The notes below the pieces were generated by a model. That model ran no database searches, had not been told where the DNA came from, and worked only from the letters and a program-made list of their open reading frames with translations. 53,894 nt of DNA, taken from Bacteroidetes bacterium ADurb.Bin012. GTDB taxonomy: Bacteria; Bacteroidota; Bacteroidia; Bacteroidales; TTA-H9. Below are positions 45,951 through 53,894 of the stretch, piece by piece. Where the stretch lies: assembly GCA_002071415.1 (NCBI GenBank), contig MWFC01000010.1, positions 1 through 53,894 of the forward strand. The letters run 5' to 3'. Positions within the stretch are counted from its first letter, which is position 1, and every line of letters begins with the position of its first letter. A program made the position numbers and the translations under genes.

Positions 45951-47486
45951 ATGTTAAAATTCGAAGCACCCAAAAATCATTCTTCTATCATAAAAGTGCT
46001 GGGCGTTGGTGGAGGAGGAAACAATGCCGTAAACCACATGTTCGATCAGGGCATAGTTGACGTTGATTTTATCCAATGCAACACGGATGCACAAATATTG
46101 GAAGCCAGTCCAATACCCACAAGGATTCAACTCGGGAAATCAGGCCTTGGGGCTGGCAACAGACCCGATATTGGCAGAAAAGCTGCCGAAGAATCCATCG
46201 AACAAATCCGGCAAATCTTGGAAAACAACACCAAAATGCTGTTTATTACTGCCGGGATGGGAGGAGGAACAGGAACAGGAGCAGCTCCCGTAATTGCATC
46301 GGTAGCTCGCGAGCTCGATATACTTACCGTGGGCATAGTAACCATACCCTTCAGCTTCGAAGGGCGTAAACGTAAACTGCAAGCCGAACAAGGCATAGAA
46401 GAATTGAAAAAATACGTCGACACACTTTTAGTGATCAACAATGACAGGTTAAGGGATTTTTATGGCAATCTAAAACTCAGAGAGGCCTTTGCCCATGCCG
46501 ATGATGTCTTGACTCGTGCAGCTAAGGGAATTGCCGAAATCATAACCGTCAAAGCCTATATCAATGTTGACTTCGAGGACGTAAAGACAGTTATGCAAAA
46601 CAGCGGTACCGCCATCATGGGATCGAGCGTAGCCTCAGGTGAAAATAGAGCCCTCAAAGCCGCAGAAGAAGCCCTCGCCTCACCTTTACTCAATGACAAT
46701 GACATCAATGGAGCACGCAATATGCTGCTTTACATCTCCTCGTCAAAAGATAACGAAATTACTATGGACGAGGTGACCGAAATTACTGCCTATATCCAGA
46801 ATAATGCAGGCAACGACGTAGATGTCATCTGGGGTGTAGGTTACGACGAAAATCTGGGCGATGCCATCGGAATTACCCTTATTGCTACTGCTTTCGAGGC
46901 TCCAAAAACAAAACAAGATCCCAAAGCTCAGGTAGCAAAGGAAAAGAATATTTTCAACCTCAACAGCGAAGAACCAATTCCTTTTGTTTCAAATCCTTCA
47001 ACAGAGGAAAACAATGAATCCATAAGATTGGTTAGCCAATCGGTACCCGAAAAAACTCCCACTGCGAATGAAACAATTTCACAAGAACCATCACAACTTA
47101 AAAAGCCAGCTCAACGAAACATCTATCCTCTTTTCCCCGAGGAAGAAAACCCCACTGCTCATTCACCTTATACTATACCCGAATCCTCAAATGAACCCGA
47201 AATAGCCAAACCTTTCACAGGCACCGAACCCTCCTACTCGATTTCTGAAAAAGTCGAAGCTAAGAACACAGAAAGAGTGAATGTATTGAGGGGTTTCAGC
47301 TATCCTATCAAATCACTCGATCAGGTGGAAAAACTGGAGAATGAACCCGCATATAAGCGGCGTAACAAGAATCTGGAACCACCTCCTCTTTCATCAGAAT
47401 CGCTGGCACCAAAATCCGCTATCTCCGACCAACCCGGAGGCCCGGAAATACGCTCCAATTCTTATTTGTTCGATAATCCCGATTGA
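45951..47486 (+). CDS. ftsZ: Cell division GTPase FtsZ
   Basis: 511 residues. The GTPase core has IKVLGVGGGGNNAVNHM, the tubulin signature GGGTGTG at 104-110, TIPFSFEGRKRKLQAEQGI, VINNDRLRDFY, and the T7 loop NVDFEDVKTVM. The core ends near 320. A disordered linker of about 140 residues rich in Pro, Ser and Glu follows, then EPAYKRRNKNLEPPPL, which corresponds to the conserved C-terminal peptide region of Bacteroidota FtsZ, and a final tail. It polymerises into the division ring. It stands 143 bases after ftsA; that gap has no further gene and no clear promoter. Confidence 0.98.
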   Translation: MLKFEAPKNHSSIIKVLGVGGGGNNAVNHMFDQGIVDVDFIQCNTDAQILEASPIPTRIQLGKSGLGAGNRPDIGRKAAEESIEQIRQILENNTKMLFITAGMGGGTGTGAAPVIASVARELDILTVGIVTIPFSFEGRKRKLQAEQGIEELKKYVDTLLVINNDRLRDFYGNLKLREAFAHADDVLTRAAKGIAEIITVKAYINVDFEDVKTVMQNSGTAIMGSSVASGENRALKAAEEALASPLLNDNDINGARNMLLYISSSKDNEITMDEVTEITAYIQNNAGNDVDVIWGVGYDENLGDAIGITLIATAFEAPKTKQDPKAQVAKEKNIFNLNSEEPIPFVSNPSTEENNESIRLVSQSVPEKTPTANETISQEPSQLKKPAQRNIYPLFPEEENPTAHSPYTIPESSNEPEIAKPFTGTEPSYSISEKVEAKNTERVNVLRGFSYPIKSLDQVEKLENEPAYKRRNKNLEPPPLSSESLAPKSAISDQPGGPEIRSNSYLFDNPD

Positions 47487-47512
47487 ATTCCAACCCTTGA
47501 ATTTGCAATAAA

Positions 47513-47968
47513 ATGTCGCTCGAAATTCTAATCAATAATGATATAAAGCAAGCCATGCTTGCAAAAGATACACGCAAGCTCGAAGCGCTTCGCGCCATTA
47601 AGGCTGCTCTTCTTTTAGAAAAAACTGGGAAAGATATTTCCGGAGGCGAAATACCTGCCGAAGTAGAGGTGAAAACACTCCAGAGACTCATCAAACAAAG
47701 GAAAGAAGCAGCAAATATTTATACAGAAAAGGGCCGTCAGGACTTGGCCGATGAGGAACTCTACCAGCTTGCCATCATCGAAAAATACCTCCCCAAACAA
47801 CTGAGCGAGGCAGAAATTCAGACAAGAGTCGAAGAAATTATCTCTCGCTTAGGCGCTTCTTCAATCAAAGACATGGGAAAAGTAATGGAAGTGGCTGCAA
47901 AAGAGTTGAGCGGTCAAGCCAACAATAAAACGGTTTCGGAAATCGTAAAACGCTTGCTTGTTACATAA
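47513..47968 (+). CDS. GatB/YqeY domain protein
   Basis: 151 residues, the usual length of stand-alone YqeY. MSLEILINNDIKQAMLAKDTRKLEALRAIKAALLLEKTGK, EIPAEVEVKTLQRLIKQRKEAANIYTEKGRQDLADEELYQLAIIEKYLPKQLSE and GQANNKTVSEIVKRLL are typical. The domain resembles the tail of GatB, which contacts tRNA in the Glu-tRNA(Gln) amidotransferase, but stand-alone members have no firm role. It commonly follows ftsZ in this phylum. It lies 26 bases after ftsZ, probably on the same transcript. Confidence 0.93.
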   Translation: MSLEILINNDIKQAMLAKDTRKLEALRAIKAALLLEKTGKDISGGEIPAEVEVKTLQRLIKQRKEAANIYTEKGRQDLADEELYQLAIIEKYLPKQLSEAEIQTRVEEIISRLGASSIKDMGKVMEVAAKELSGQANNKTVSEIVKRLLVT

Positions 47969-48042
47969 ACCCACAAACTATCGAAATCATTATCAACATC
48001 TTGATAGAAATACCCAATAAATAAACAAACAAGCCAACTCCA

Positions 48043-49017
48043 ATGGAATCGCTCAAAGTTATTTCGGTAAACATAAGCAAAAAAAAGGGAACTGCTAAAA
48101 TTCCTTGCCAGCAAATCGAACTCTATGAGTCAGGAATCATAAACGATGCGCATGCCGGCGATTGGAACCGTCAGGTAAGTATGCTCAGTATAGAAAGCAT
48201 TCATCGATTCGAGGAAAAAACCGGTCGTAAAGTACAGCCTGGCGAATTTGCCGAAAATATTACTACACAGGGCTTCAACATTCTAAAAACTCAACCCGGC
48301 GACCGCTTCTTCAACGATCAGATCGAACTGGAAGTTACTCAGATTGGGAAAAAATGTCATGGAAATTCATGCATCATTTTTCAGGAAATCGGCGATTGCG
48401 TGATGCCAAAGGAAGGCATTTTCTGTAAGGTAATAAAACCAGGAAAGATTAAACCCGGCGATACTCTTTATCATAATCCTATCGCTTCCTCCAACTCCGC
48501 TTTCTATCTCGATGAACATATCTTCAAAGGGAAGGTTATCATCTTAAGTGATAGAGCATTCCATGGAAAATATACCGATAAAAGCGGGCCGGAAATCATA
48601 AAAATGCTCGGCGATTTTTTCTACAAACAAAATTGGAAATTTACCCTTCATTCGCAAATCCTGCCCGACAATGCCGAATGTTTGAAAAATATAATAACCC
48701 AATCTTTTAACGAAAAGACCGACCTCCTGATTACAACAGGTGGAACGGGTATTGGACCTCACGATACTACTGTAGATGTTGTTGCCCCCTTCCTTCAAAA
48801 ACAAATTCCCGGCATCATGGAAATAATACGGATAAAATATGGTACCGTGAATCCTGCCGCTTTACTCTCGCGATCCGTAGCAGGTATTTACGACAAAACC
48901 CTCGTGTTCACTCTTCCAGGTAGCCCAAAAGCCGTTCGAGAATACCTGAATGAAATATTCAAGATCTTACCCCATTGCTTCGAAATGTTATATGGAATCG
49001 ACAAACACAAACATTAA
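48043..49017 (+). CDS. Fused MOSC domain - MogA/MoaB molybdenum cofactor protein
   Basis: 324 residues, two domains. Residues 1-145 are a MOSC domain (DAHAGDWNRQVSML, GEFAENITTQGFNI, GDRFFNDQIELEVTQIGKKCHGNSCIIF, with the conserved Cys). Residues 160-324 are MogA/MoaB type (GKVIILSDRAFHGKYTDKSGPEI, LLITTGGTGIGPHDTTVDV, MEIIRIKYGTVNPAALLSRSVAG, FTLPGSPKAVREYL). MogA adenylates molybdopterin before molybdenum insertion; MOSC domains are found in enzymes and partners that handle the sulfurated cofactor. The fusion suggests the two steps are coupled. No other moa genes are nearby. Confidence 0.9.
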   Translation: MESLKVISVNISKKKGTAKIPCQQIELYESGIINDAHAGDWNRQVSMLSIESIHRFEEKTGRKVQPGEFAENITTQGFNILKTQPGDRFFNDQIELEVTQIGKKCHGNSCIIFQEIGDCVMPKEGIFCKVIKPGKIKPGDTLYHNPIASSNSAFYLDEHIFKGKVIILSDRAFHGKYTDKSGPEIIKMLGDFFYKQNWKFTLHSQILPDNAECLKNIITQSFNEKTDLLITTGGTGIGPHDTTVDVVAPFLQKQIPGIMEIIRIKYGTVNPAALLSRSVAGIYDKTLVFTLPGSPKAVREYLNEIFKILPHCFEMLYGIDKHKH

Positions 49018-49549
49018 ACCCTTCATTCATCTTAGAGAAGCTTCGAAAGATGATGCTCCGATCATTCTCGAGCTAATCTGCGAACTTGCTGATTACGAAC
49101 GAGCTCCAGAACAGGTTACATTAACCGAAGCCGAACTCCTCAATGATGGATTTGGAGAACGACCACTCTTCAAGGTAATTTTAGCAGAAACCGGAGGTAA
49201 AACAGTAGGCATGGCACTGTGGTATTTTGCATATTCTACCTGGAAAGGCAAAGTATTGTATCTCGAAGATATTATCATTAAAAAAGATTTCAGAGGAATG
49301 GGCATTGGAAGCCTGCTATTCGAAGAGCTTATTCTGCAGGCAGGAAAACATCGGGCAAAAAGAATGCAATGGCAGGTTTTGAACTGGAATGAAAAAGCTA
49401 TACGATTCTATCAGAAATATGGGGCAAATATGAGTTCGGAGTGGCTAAATGGCAGTCTGACAGAAGAACAGATTCTAAATTTGAAAGATAAAATCCAACC
49501 ATTTCATCATGATATTAACGAAGGAAGAAGCTTTGAAACTTTTAAATGA
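48992..49549 (+). CDS. GNAT family N-acetyltransferase (SAT-like)
   Basis: 185 residues from the ATG at 48992, which overlaps the end of the MOSC-MogA gene by 26 bases; a start at 48950 would add residues without family support. GNAT motif: FIHLREASKDDAPIILELICELADYERAPEQV, GMALWYFAYSTWKGKVLYLEDIIIKKDFRGMGIGSLLFEEL (acetyl-CoA loop RGMGIG), MQWQVLNWNEKAIRFYQKYGA. This resembles the diamine (spermidine/spermine) acetyltransferase branch, but the substrate is not certain. Confidence 0.88.
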   Translation: MESTNTNIKPFIHLREASKDDAPIILELICELADYERAPEQVTLTEAELLNDGFGERPLFKVILAETGGKTVGMALWYFAYSTWKGKVLYLEDIIIKKDFRGMGIGSLLFEELILQAGKHRAKRMQWQVLNWNEKAIRFYQKYGANMSSEWLNGSLTEEQILNLKDKIQPFHHDINEGRSFETFK

Positions 49550-50075
49550 GCATGTACAAAATCCCCGAATGATCCAGCATTGTCTTTCGAGTGAGGCAGT
49601 GATGAGGGCTTTAGCACGTCGGTTAGGGAAAGATGAAGACCGATGGGGGCTTGCGGGTTTACTGCATGATATAGACGTAGAATATACGAATGCCGACCCC
49701 CTCACCCACGGTCTCATAGGTGCCCAATGGCTCGAAGATATGGGCATCGACAAGGATATAGTGGATGCCATACGAATGCACAATGAAATGGCTGCTCAAA
49801 AACCTCGGACTACTGTCTTCGAACATGCGCTGTCAGCCGGTGAAACCATTACCGGACTGATAAACGCTACCGCACTGGTCTATCCCGATAAAGACATTCA
49901 ATTAGTAAAACCTAAATCCATTATCAAAAGAATGAAGGAAAAAGCCTTCGCTGCATCGGTAAAACGAGAAAATATTATGGAATGCGAAGACATAGGCCTC
50001 AGCCTCGAAGAATTTATTACTATTGCCCTCGAAGCCATGCAAGCTATACCCGATTATAATGAATTTAACAAATGA
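49509..50075 (+). CDS. HD-domain hydrolase
   Basis: 188 residues. An HD-domain protein: MIQHCLSSEAVMRALARRL, WGLAGLLHDIDVEYT (the HD pair), HGLIGAQWLEDMGIDKDIVDAIRMHNEMAA, and HALSAGETITGLINATALVYPDK. Such proteins are metal-dependent phosphohydrolases of often unknown substrate. Starts inside the end of the GNAT gene (41-base overlap) and its end overlaps divIC by four bases, so translation is coupled along the run. Confidence 0.9.
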   Translation: MILTKEEALKLLNEHVQNPRMIQHCLSSEAVMRALARRLGKDEDRWGLAGLLHDIDVEYTNADPLTHGLIGAQWLEDMGIDKDIVDAIRMHNEMAAQKPRTTVFEHALSAGETITGLINATALVYPDKDIQLVKPKSIIKRMKEKAFAASVKRENIMECEDIGLSLEEFITIALEAMQAIPDYNEFNK

Positions 50076-50374
50076 AAGTCAATAAGTTAAAACATTTTTC
50101 CCATAAGTATTTATTCTTGATTCTGTTTGTCATATTTCTTATCTGGCTCACCTTTTTCGATCCCAATAGCCTGATTACACAGATCAAATTATCGCATCAG
50201 GAAAAACAAATGCGCCAGGAAGCCGAATGGTATCGAAAAGAAATCAACAACTATAAAACCCAGCTCAACGAAATTCTGTACAATCCCGAAGTTACCGAAA
50301 AATTCGTAAGAGAACAGTATTTGATGAAAAGACCCAACGAAGAAATTTTTCTTATAGCTCGTCCTGTTGAATAA
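50072..50374 (+). CDS. divIC: Septum formation initiator DivIC/FtsB
   Basis: 100 residues. Short basic N-terminus, one membrane helix (YLFLILFVIFLIWLTFF, about 13-29), a coiled coil (IKLSHQEKQMRQEAEWYRKEINNYKTQLNEIL), then YNPEVTEKFVREQYLMKRPNEEIFLI, the family's end motif. With FtsL and FtsQ of the dcw cluster it forms the complex that switches on septal synthesis. It is separated from that cluster but in the same orientation. Confidence 0.93.
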   Translation: MKVNKLKHFSHKYLFLILFVIFLIWLTFFDPNSLITQIKLSHQEKQMRQEAEWYRKEINNYKTQLNEILYNPEVTEKFVREQYLMKRPNEEIFLIARPVE

Positions 50375-50418
50375 ATAAAATGGAAGGATACAAAATCTTT
50401 AACAAAAATTATCAAAAT

Positions 50419-50460
50419 AAATCAGATTTTTTTGTTTTCAACCTATTCTGATTTATAATT
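50419..50460 (+). terminator. Weak terminator candidate after divIC
   Basis: AAATCAGA at 50419-50426 and TCTGATTT at 50447-50454 pair across a 20-base T-rich loop and are followed by ATAATTTTTA. The stem is only 8 bp and AT-rich, so this is tentative. Confidence 0.3.
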
Positions 50461-50494
50461 TTTATTACAAACCTTCATCGTTCCTGTAATATAC

Positions 50495-50530
50495 CAAAAA
50501 AGAAGGGATAAAAAAGCAATATCCCTTCTT
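50495..50530 (-). terminator. Rho-independent terminator of the T9SS beta-propeller gene
   Basis: An 11-bp perfect stem, 50500-50510 with 50520-50530, and a 9-base loop. On the minus strand it is followed by a T run (complement of A at 50496-50500), 35 bases after the stop codon of the gene at 50565. No T run follows on the plus strand. Confidence 0.75.
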
Positions 50531-50564
50531 CAATGATTTCGAAATTTTCTAATGTTTATCTAAA

Positions 50565-53500
50565 TTACTTTCTTCCCATTACAACCAATTTATAGGTTTG
50601 GATATATCCAGTTTCTGACATTAGATTAATCAGATAAACGCCAGGTTTCAAAAGTTTCCCATTATCCATTTTACCCTCCCATGTAAAATGATGATATCCC
50701 TTCGAAATTCGCGAATCAAATACATTGGCGATTAATTTACCACTCATATCCGTTATTCGAATCGAAAGGTTTGTTTCTTTCATGGCTTCTATATCGATAT
50801 TTAAAATTCCTTCGAAAGGGTTAGGCCAGATTTTAATGGATGAAAAATCCTCATTCAATATAAATTCATCGATTCCAATGATAATATTAGCCTGAACGAT
50901 ATTGGAAGGAACCGATTCATGACCCGTATTATCTACAGTTGTTACATAGAATTTATATAGACCACTCGAAGGAACCGTATAAAAATATTGTACACCCACA
51001 GTTGTATCGAGCAATGTAAAATTAGGACTTCCCTCAGCTAGCCAATAGATGTTGAAATGGTTGAAGTCGTTAATAGTAGGTTGAGTCCAATGCAACATAA
51101 TCTTTCCTCCGAATCCTACTTCAATCTGTAAATTTTCAGGGGGAGGAGGAAGCTCGTCAATAGCGCCAAAAGTTATTTTACCATAGCCTTCGGGAGTAAA
51201 AATATTCATATTCTGGCAAGGCCACCAGCCGGTATAATACGATGGATCGTCAAGAACAAACACAAATAACCCGCTCTCATTATTCGCATTGTAGTTGATT
51301 TGCCATGGATAATCATGCCCTAACGGCAAAACAAATTCATAAACTACATGTCCACTTAAATCCGAAACTTCGATTTGTGGATTTACAAGTTCTATCGTAG
51401 TACCAACACCTCCAGTATTATATATGGGTCTGTATTTAATCAGATTACCCGAGCCATAGTAAACAGCCCAGTAATTACCTTCCGAATCATCGCCAGGTTC
51501 AGGATAAGAACCATCGTTGTTGTCGTCGATGTATAGAGCAACTTCATCGTGATCTTTTAGCGATACATCATTTTTATTATCTACTGCAACATAAAGTGCC
51601 GTTTTATTTTCATTTACTTTAAAATAGCCCATCACGCTGCCGATAGGCCTGACGATGTTGTCATACCTCCCCAATACATTCGACAAATCAACCATAAAAG
51701 CGTCAGACCATTCACCCGGACTAATAATGCCGTCGATCGAAGGAGTCGATCCATAATAGGCACTAATCTCATTTGTAATAAAACCAGTTGAAATCCAACC
51801 TATAGCTTCATTCGAATAAGGAGTTTGCAAATCTCCTGAAAGTTTTGCAGTTACCACATAGTAATAATGAATCAAAGGCAATGCCGTACTATCGGCAAAC
51901 GAGAGTTTCCCTGCTTCTACAAATCCCAATGGTGTGGAGGGGTAATATTCGAAAGAATATTGTTTCCTGTAAATATTATATCCAACAACTCCTGGCGATG
52001 TAGAAGCTTCCCAGCTTAAATCTACCTGAAGACCCGCTCCCTGAGTAGCAATCAGATTAGTTGGCGGATTCCCGGCTGGTTCGAGTGTTACATCCTGTGT
52101 GGTGGTTTGGCCATTATTTATTGTGATATCACTAATATCCTGCGTAATATATCCGATTGCGCTGTAGCGAACCGTATAGTTTCCTTGAGGAATACTCGAA
52201 AGATTGTAGTGCCCTGTCTCATCGGTATAGGTAAAATAAGTATCGAGGCCAACGACTTCTATCTTAGATCCACCCAATTGACCCAAATCGGATTTCAAAA
52301 CCATTCCAGTGAGCGTTCCACCGCCCAGATCGGAATTGATATTGTAAACGTTTCCACCCATGCCGAATTCACGGGCATGAACAGCCTTACCACCCGCTAC
52401 ACAAATTTTACCATCAGATGAAAGATCTACACAAAAAAGTGAACCATTCGAATTTACTGTAAAATAAGGCGTATTACTTTGTTTTCTGAAGAGATATAAA
52501 TCCGGTGTCGCATTTCCTATAGGGCCCCAAGTTGCAGCAGCTATTATCGAACCATCGGCACTCAAATCGATACTTTGCACCATATCCCCCATATTGGGAT
52601 AAATCCAAAGTGGAATCGGAGAATAAGTATCGAAAACATACAATTCACCATCATAACCCGTCGAAGTAAACATCAGCGTACCAACGGCAAGAGTACTGCC
52701 ATCGGCCGATATGCCCATACCACATACCCACGATCCGCTCCCATTGACTTGATAAGTCCATCTCTCTGAATAGGTTTGCGTAATATCATCATATTCATAA
52801 AGAAAAACATGACCGCTATAATCTCCGTTCACCAGAAATTTCCCATCCTCTGAAATAGCAGGAGGATACTGGTCAGATATTGGGCTTTGAAAAATTTCGG
52901 CACCATTCATTCCATTGAGTACGAAAACTTTATTTATTCCCCCACCATATTCTCCCAGAAGCACACGGTTTCCCGAACGGCTAATCACCAGAGAAGCATA
53001 GTTCCCAGCATAAGCCTTTCGCCATAAAGGAGTTGGCTGTCCAACCTGGAAACAATATACTATCGAAGAATCTGCCGAAGATTGATTTACACCAGCTACA
53101 AAAACCTTTTGCCCATCATTTTGAATCTGAATCCCTCTTACAGATAATGGAGCAATGCTGGTTGTCCAGATAGGACTCGATGAAGTAGGAAGATAAACCT
53201 CTACAAGATCGTTGTATCCATTAGCAATGCGAGAGCCATCATCGGTCATATCAACCGATTCATCCCAAGCTGTAATGGTAAAAGGAACTTCCCATTCGGG
53301 AATATTCGAATTTCCATATAGCGAAAGACGTTGATAATTCAAGCTCCATCCCACTGCCGTTTTCAGAGTGGTTTGCGATACTTTTACAACATTACCGATA
53401 GACGCAGCATCCGAGGCATGCCAATTAATCCCAGGAGTTAAGATAGACTCCACCTGTTTAGATGATCCTGACCATTCTGAATCCTCAGCATCAACGACTT

Positions 53501-53621
53501 GTAACTGATATCCCTTATTGGGATCAGTAATCGCTTTCTCCATTCTTAGTCTTACGTCCTGAGCATTCCCTATCTGAAACCCCAGTAGTGCTAAAGCAAT
53601 GCAAATTGTAATTCTTTTCAT
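50565..53621 (-). CDS. T9SS-secreted multidomain protein with beta-propeller, FN3 and DOMON-like domains
   Basis: 1018 residues from the ATG at 53621; the open frame runs further upstream but only this start gives a signal peptide (MKRITICIALALLGFQIGNA). In order: an N-terminal segment, a beta-propeller of repeated WD40/PQQ-like blades to about 430 (repeated motifs such as ISRSGNRVLLGEYGG, ISEDGKFLVNGDYSG, ISADGSTLAVGT, LSADGSIIAAATWG, LSSDGKICVAGGK), a carboxypeptidase-regulatory-like domain (GGTLTGMVLKSD, TGHYNLSSIPQGNYTVRYSAIGY), FN3-like (NLIATQGAGLQVDLSWEAS), a CBM9/DOMON-like domain (STPSIDGIISPGEWSDAF, DEVALYIDDNNDGSYPEP), a second FN3 and a C-terminal T9SS sorting domain (IKIWPNPFEGILNIDI, GVYLINLMSETG). 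No catalytic residues are recognised. Probably a surface adhesion or binding protein. Confidence 0.85.
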   Translation of the reverse strand: MKRITICIALALLGFQIGNAQDVRLRMEKAITDPNKGYQLQVVDAEDSEWSGSSKQVESILTPGINWHASDAASIGNVVKVSQTTLKTAVGWSLNYQRLSLYGNSNIPEWEVPFTITAWDESVDMTDDGSRIANGYNDLVEVYLPTSSSPIWTTSIAPLSVRGIQIQNDGQKVFVAGVNQSSADSSIVYCFQVGQPTPLWRKAYAGNYASLVISRSGNRVLLGEYGGGINKVFVLNGMNGAEIFQSPISDQYPPAISEDGKFLVNGDYSGHVFLYEYDDITQTYSERWTYQVNGSGSWVCGMGISADGSTLAVGTLMFTSTGYDGELYVFDTYSPIPLWIYPNMGDMVQSIDLSADGSIIAAATWGPIGNATPDLYLFRKQSNTPYFTVNSNGSLFCVDLSSDGKICVAGGKAVHAREFGMGGNVYNINSDLGGGTLTGMVLKSDLGQLGGSKIEVVGLDTYFTYTDETGHYNLSSIPQGNYTVRYSAIGYITQDISDITINNGQTTTQDVTLEPAGNPPTNLIATQGAGLQVDLSWEASTSPGVVGYNIYRKQYSFEYYPSTPLGFVEAGKLSFADSTALPLIHYYYVVTAKLSGDLQTPYSNEAIGWISTGFITNEISAYYGSTPSIDGIISPGEWSDAFMVDLSNVLGRYDNIVRPIGSVMGYFKVNENKTALYVAVDNKNDVSLKDHDEVALYIDDNNDGSYPEPGDDSEGNYWAVYYGSGNLIKYRPIYNTGGVGTTIELVNPQIEVSDLSGHVVYEFVLPLGHDYPWQINYNANNESGLFVFVLDDPSYYTGWWPCQNMNIFTPEGYGKITFGAIDELPPPPENLQIEVGFGGKIMLHWTQPTINDFNHFNIYWLAEGSPNFTLLDTTVGVQYFYTVPSSGLYKFYVTTVDNTGHESVPSNIVQANIIIGIDEFILNEDFSSIKIWPNPFEGILNIDIEAMKETNLSIRITDMSGKLIANVFDSRISKGYHHFTWEGKMDNGKLLKPGVYLINLMSETGYIQTYKLVVMGRK

Positions 53622-53642
53622 CTGTTTAAAATTTTTACGAAG

Positions 53643-53673
53643 CAAACTTACATAAAAAAAAATAATTTTCATA
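53643..53673 (-). promoter_or_regulatory. Promoter of the T9SS beta-propeller gene
   Basis: Minus strand TAAGTTTG (complement of 53643-53650) matches TAnnTTTG. Exactly 19 bases upstream stands TATG (complement of 53670-53673), three of four matches to TTTG. The leader would be about 15 bases. Confidence 0.5.
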
Positions 53674-53763
53674 CGCCGCACAACAAAAATCAAGGCCATG
53701 ATTGTTCTATAAGTAATCAACGTACTCAAAAGGTACAATTGTTTAATTAAAAACTATTGCCAT

Positions 53764-53894
53764 ATGAGAACAGTCAGTGGCCTTGACGTTCATAAAGATA
53801 GTATATTTATGTGTATCTGGGATGAGCAAGACAAAAAACAGAAGAAAAATTTGGTATGATCACCCGTGAGATAAAACGGATGGGTTCAGTCATG
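53764..53894 (+). mobile_element. IS110-family transposase, 5' fragment with an apparent frameshift (cut by window edge)
   Basis: ATG at 53764 opens VSGLDVHKDSIFMCIWDE, the N-terminal DEDD-type motif of IS110 transposases (first catalytic Asp in GLDVHKD). The frame ends at TGA 53857-53859 after 31 codons. Reading -1 at the A6 run 53833-53838 gives EEKFGMITREIKRMGSVM, which continues the family alignment to the window end. So there is a one-base frameshift, either real decay or an error in a homopolymer. The rest of the element lies outside the window. Confidence 0.8.

Noticed and set aside
53833..53838. Programmed -1 frameshift in the IS110 transposase
   Set aside because: The heptamer reads C-AAA-AAA with no good -1 pairing in the P site, and IS110 transposases are normally one frame; decay or an error is simpler.
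1..53894. CRISPR array, rRNA genes, riboswitches
   Set aside because: No regularly spaced repeats, no rRNA sequence, and no leader with a known riboswitch core was seen.

Overview
The window reads as a chromosome segment of a member of the Bacteroidota, most likely the order Bacteroidales. Evidence: a SusC/SusD pair, secreted proteins with type IX secretion (T9SS) C-terminal domains, a glycine-lipid acyltransferase pair, a dcw cluster in Bacteroidota order without murF, and several upstream regions matching the Bacteroidota promoter TTTG-N19-TAnnTTTG instead of -35/-10 boxes. Base composition is moderately AT-rich and even. There are no rRNA genes and no CRISPR array; one tRNA (Lys-UUU) is present. 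The only mobile DNA is a fragment of an IS110-type transposase at the right edge.

Layout. (a) 1-2018: the 3' end of a DsbD-like gene, a terminator, tRNA-Lys with its own promoter and terminator, a YrdC/YciO-family gene and a YqgE/AlgH-family gene. (b) 2115-8515: a two-gene unit that resembles murL-murD2 (epimerisation of L-Glu to D-Glu on the peptidoglycan precursor), then Lon protease and, convergent to it, tsaD. (c) 8654-22982: a polysaccharide utilisation locus. It has two glycosidases of the PF10091/GH144 type, a divergent Nudix-like regulator that has lost the Nudix catalytic residues, SusC, SusD, a T9SS-anchored binding protein, a secreted alpha/beta-hydrolase and a GH3 beta-glucosidase lipoprotein. 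The combination points to beta-1,2-glucan as substrate. (d) 23101-31676: a LutA-like protein, aroA-aroB, a small DUF6132-like gene with an apparent frameshift, a YjbR-like gene, a carboxyltransferase plus biotin carrier pair (methylmalonyl/propionyl-CoA type), and a glsA-glsB-engB unit. (e) 31868-47968: the dcw cluster mraZ-rsmH-ftsL-ftsI-murE-mraY-murD-ftsW-murG-murC-ftsQ-ftsA-ftsZ, followed by a yqeY-like gene. (f) 48043-50374: a MOSC-MogA fusion, a GNAT acetyltransferase, an HD-domain protein and DivIC in a tightly overlapping run. (g) 50565-53894: a large T9SS-secreted beta-propeller protein on the minus strand and the IS110 fragment.

How the genes work together. The PUL encodes binding and import at the outer membrane (SusC/SusD and the CBM protein), depolymerisation at the surface (T9SS GH144-like), further trimming by lipoprotein enzymes (GH144-like and GH3), and probably removal of ester groups (esterase). 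Cell-wall genes occur twice: a complete D-Glu-type MurD in the dcw cluster, and a second MurD paralogue fused in expression with a MurL-like protein far from it. The latter is the most interesting unit here. The main uncertainties are the exact substrate of the PUL, the true stereochemistry used by the second MurD, and whether the two apparent frameshifts (26534-26537 and 53833-53838) are biological or sequencing errors.
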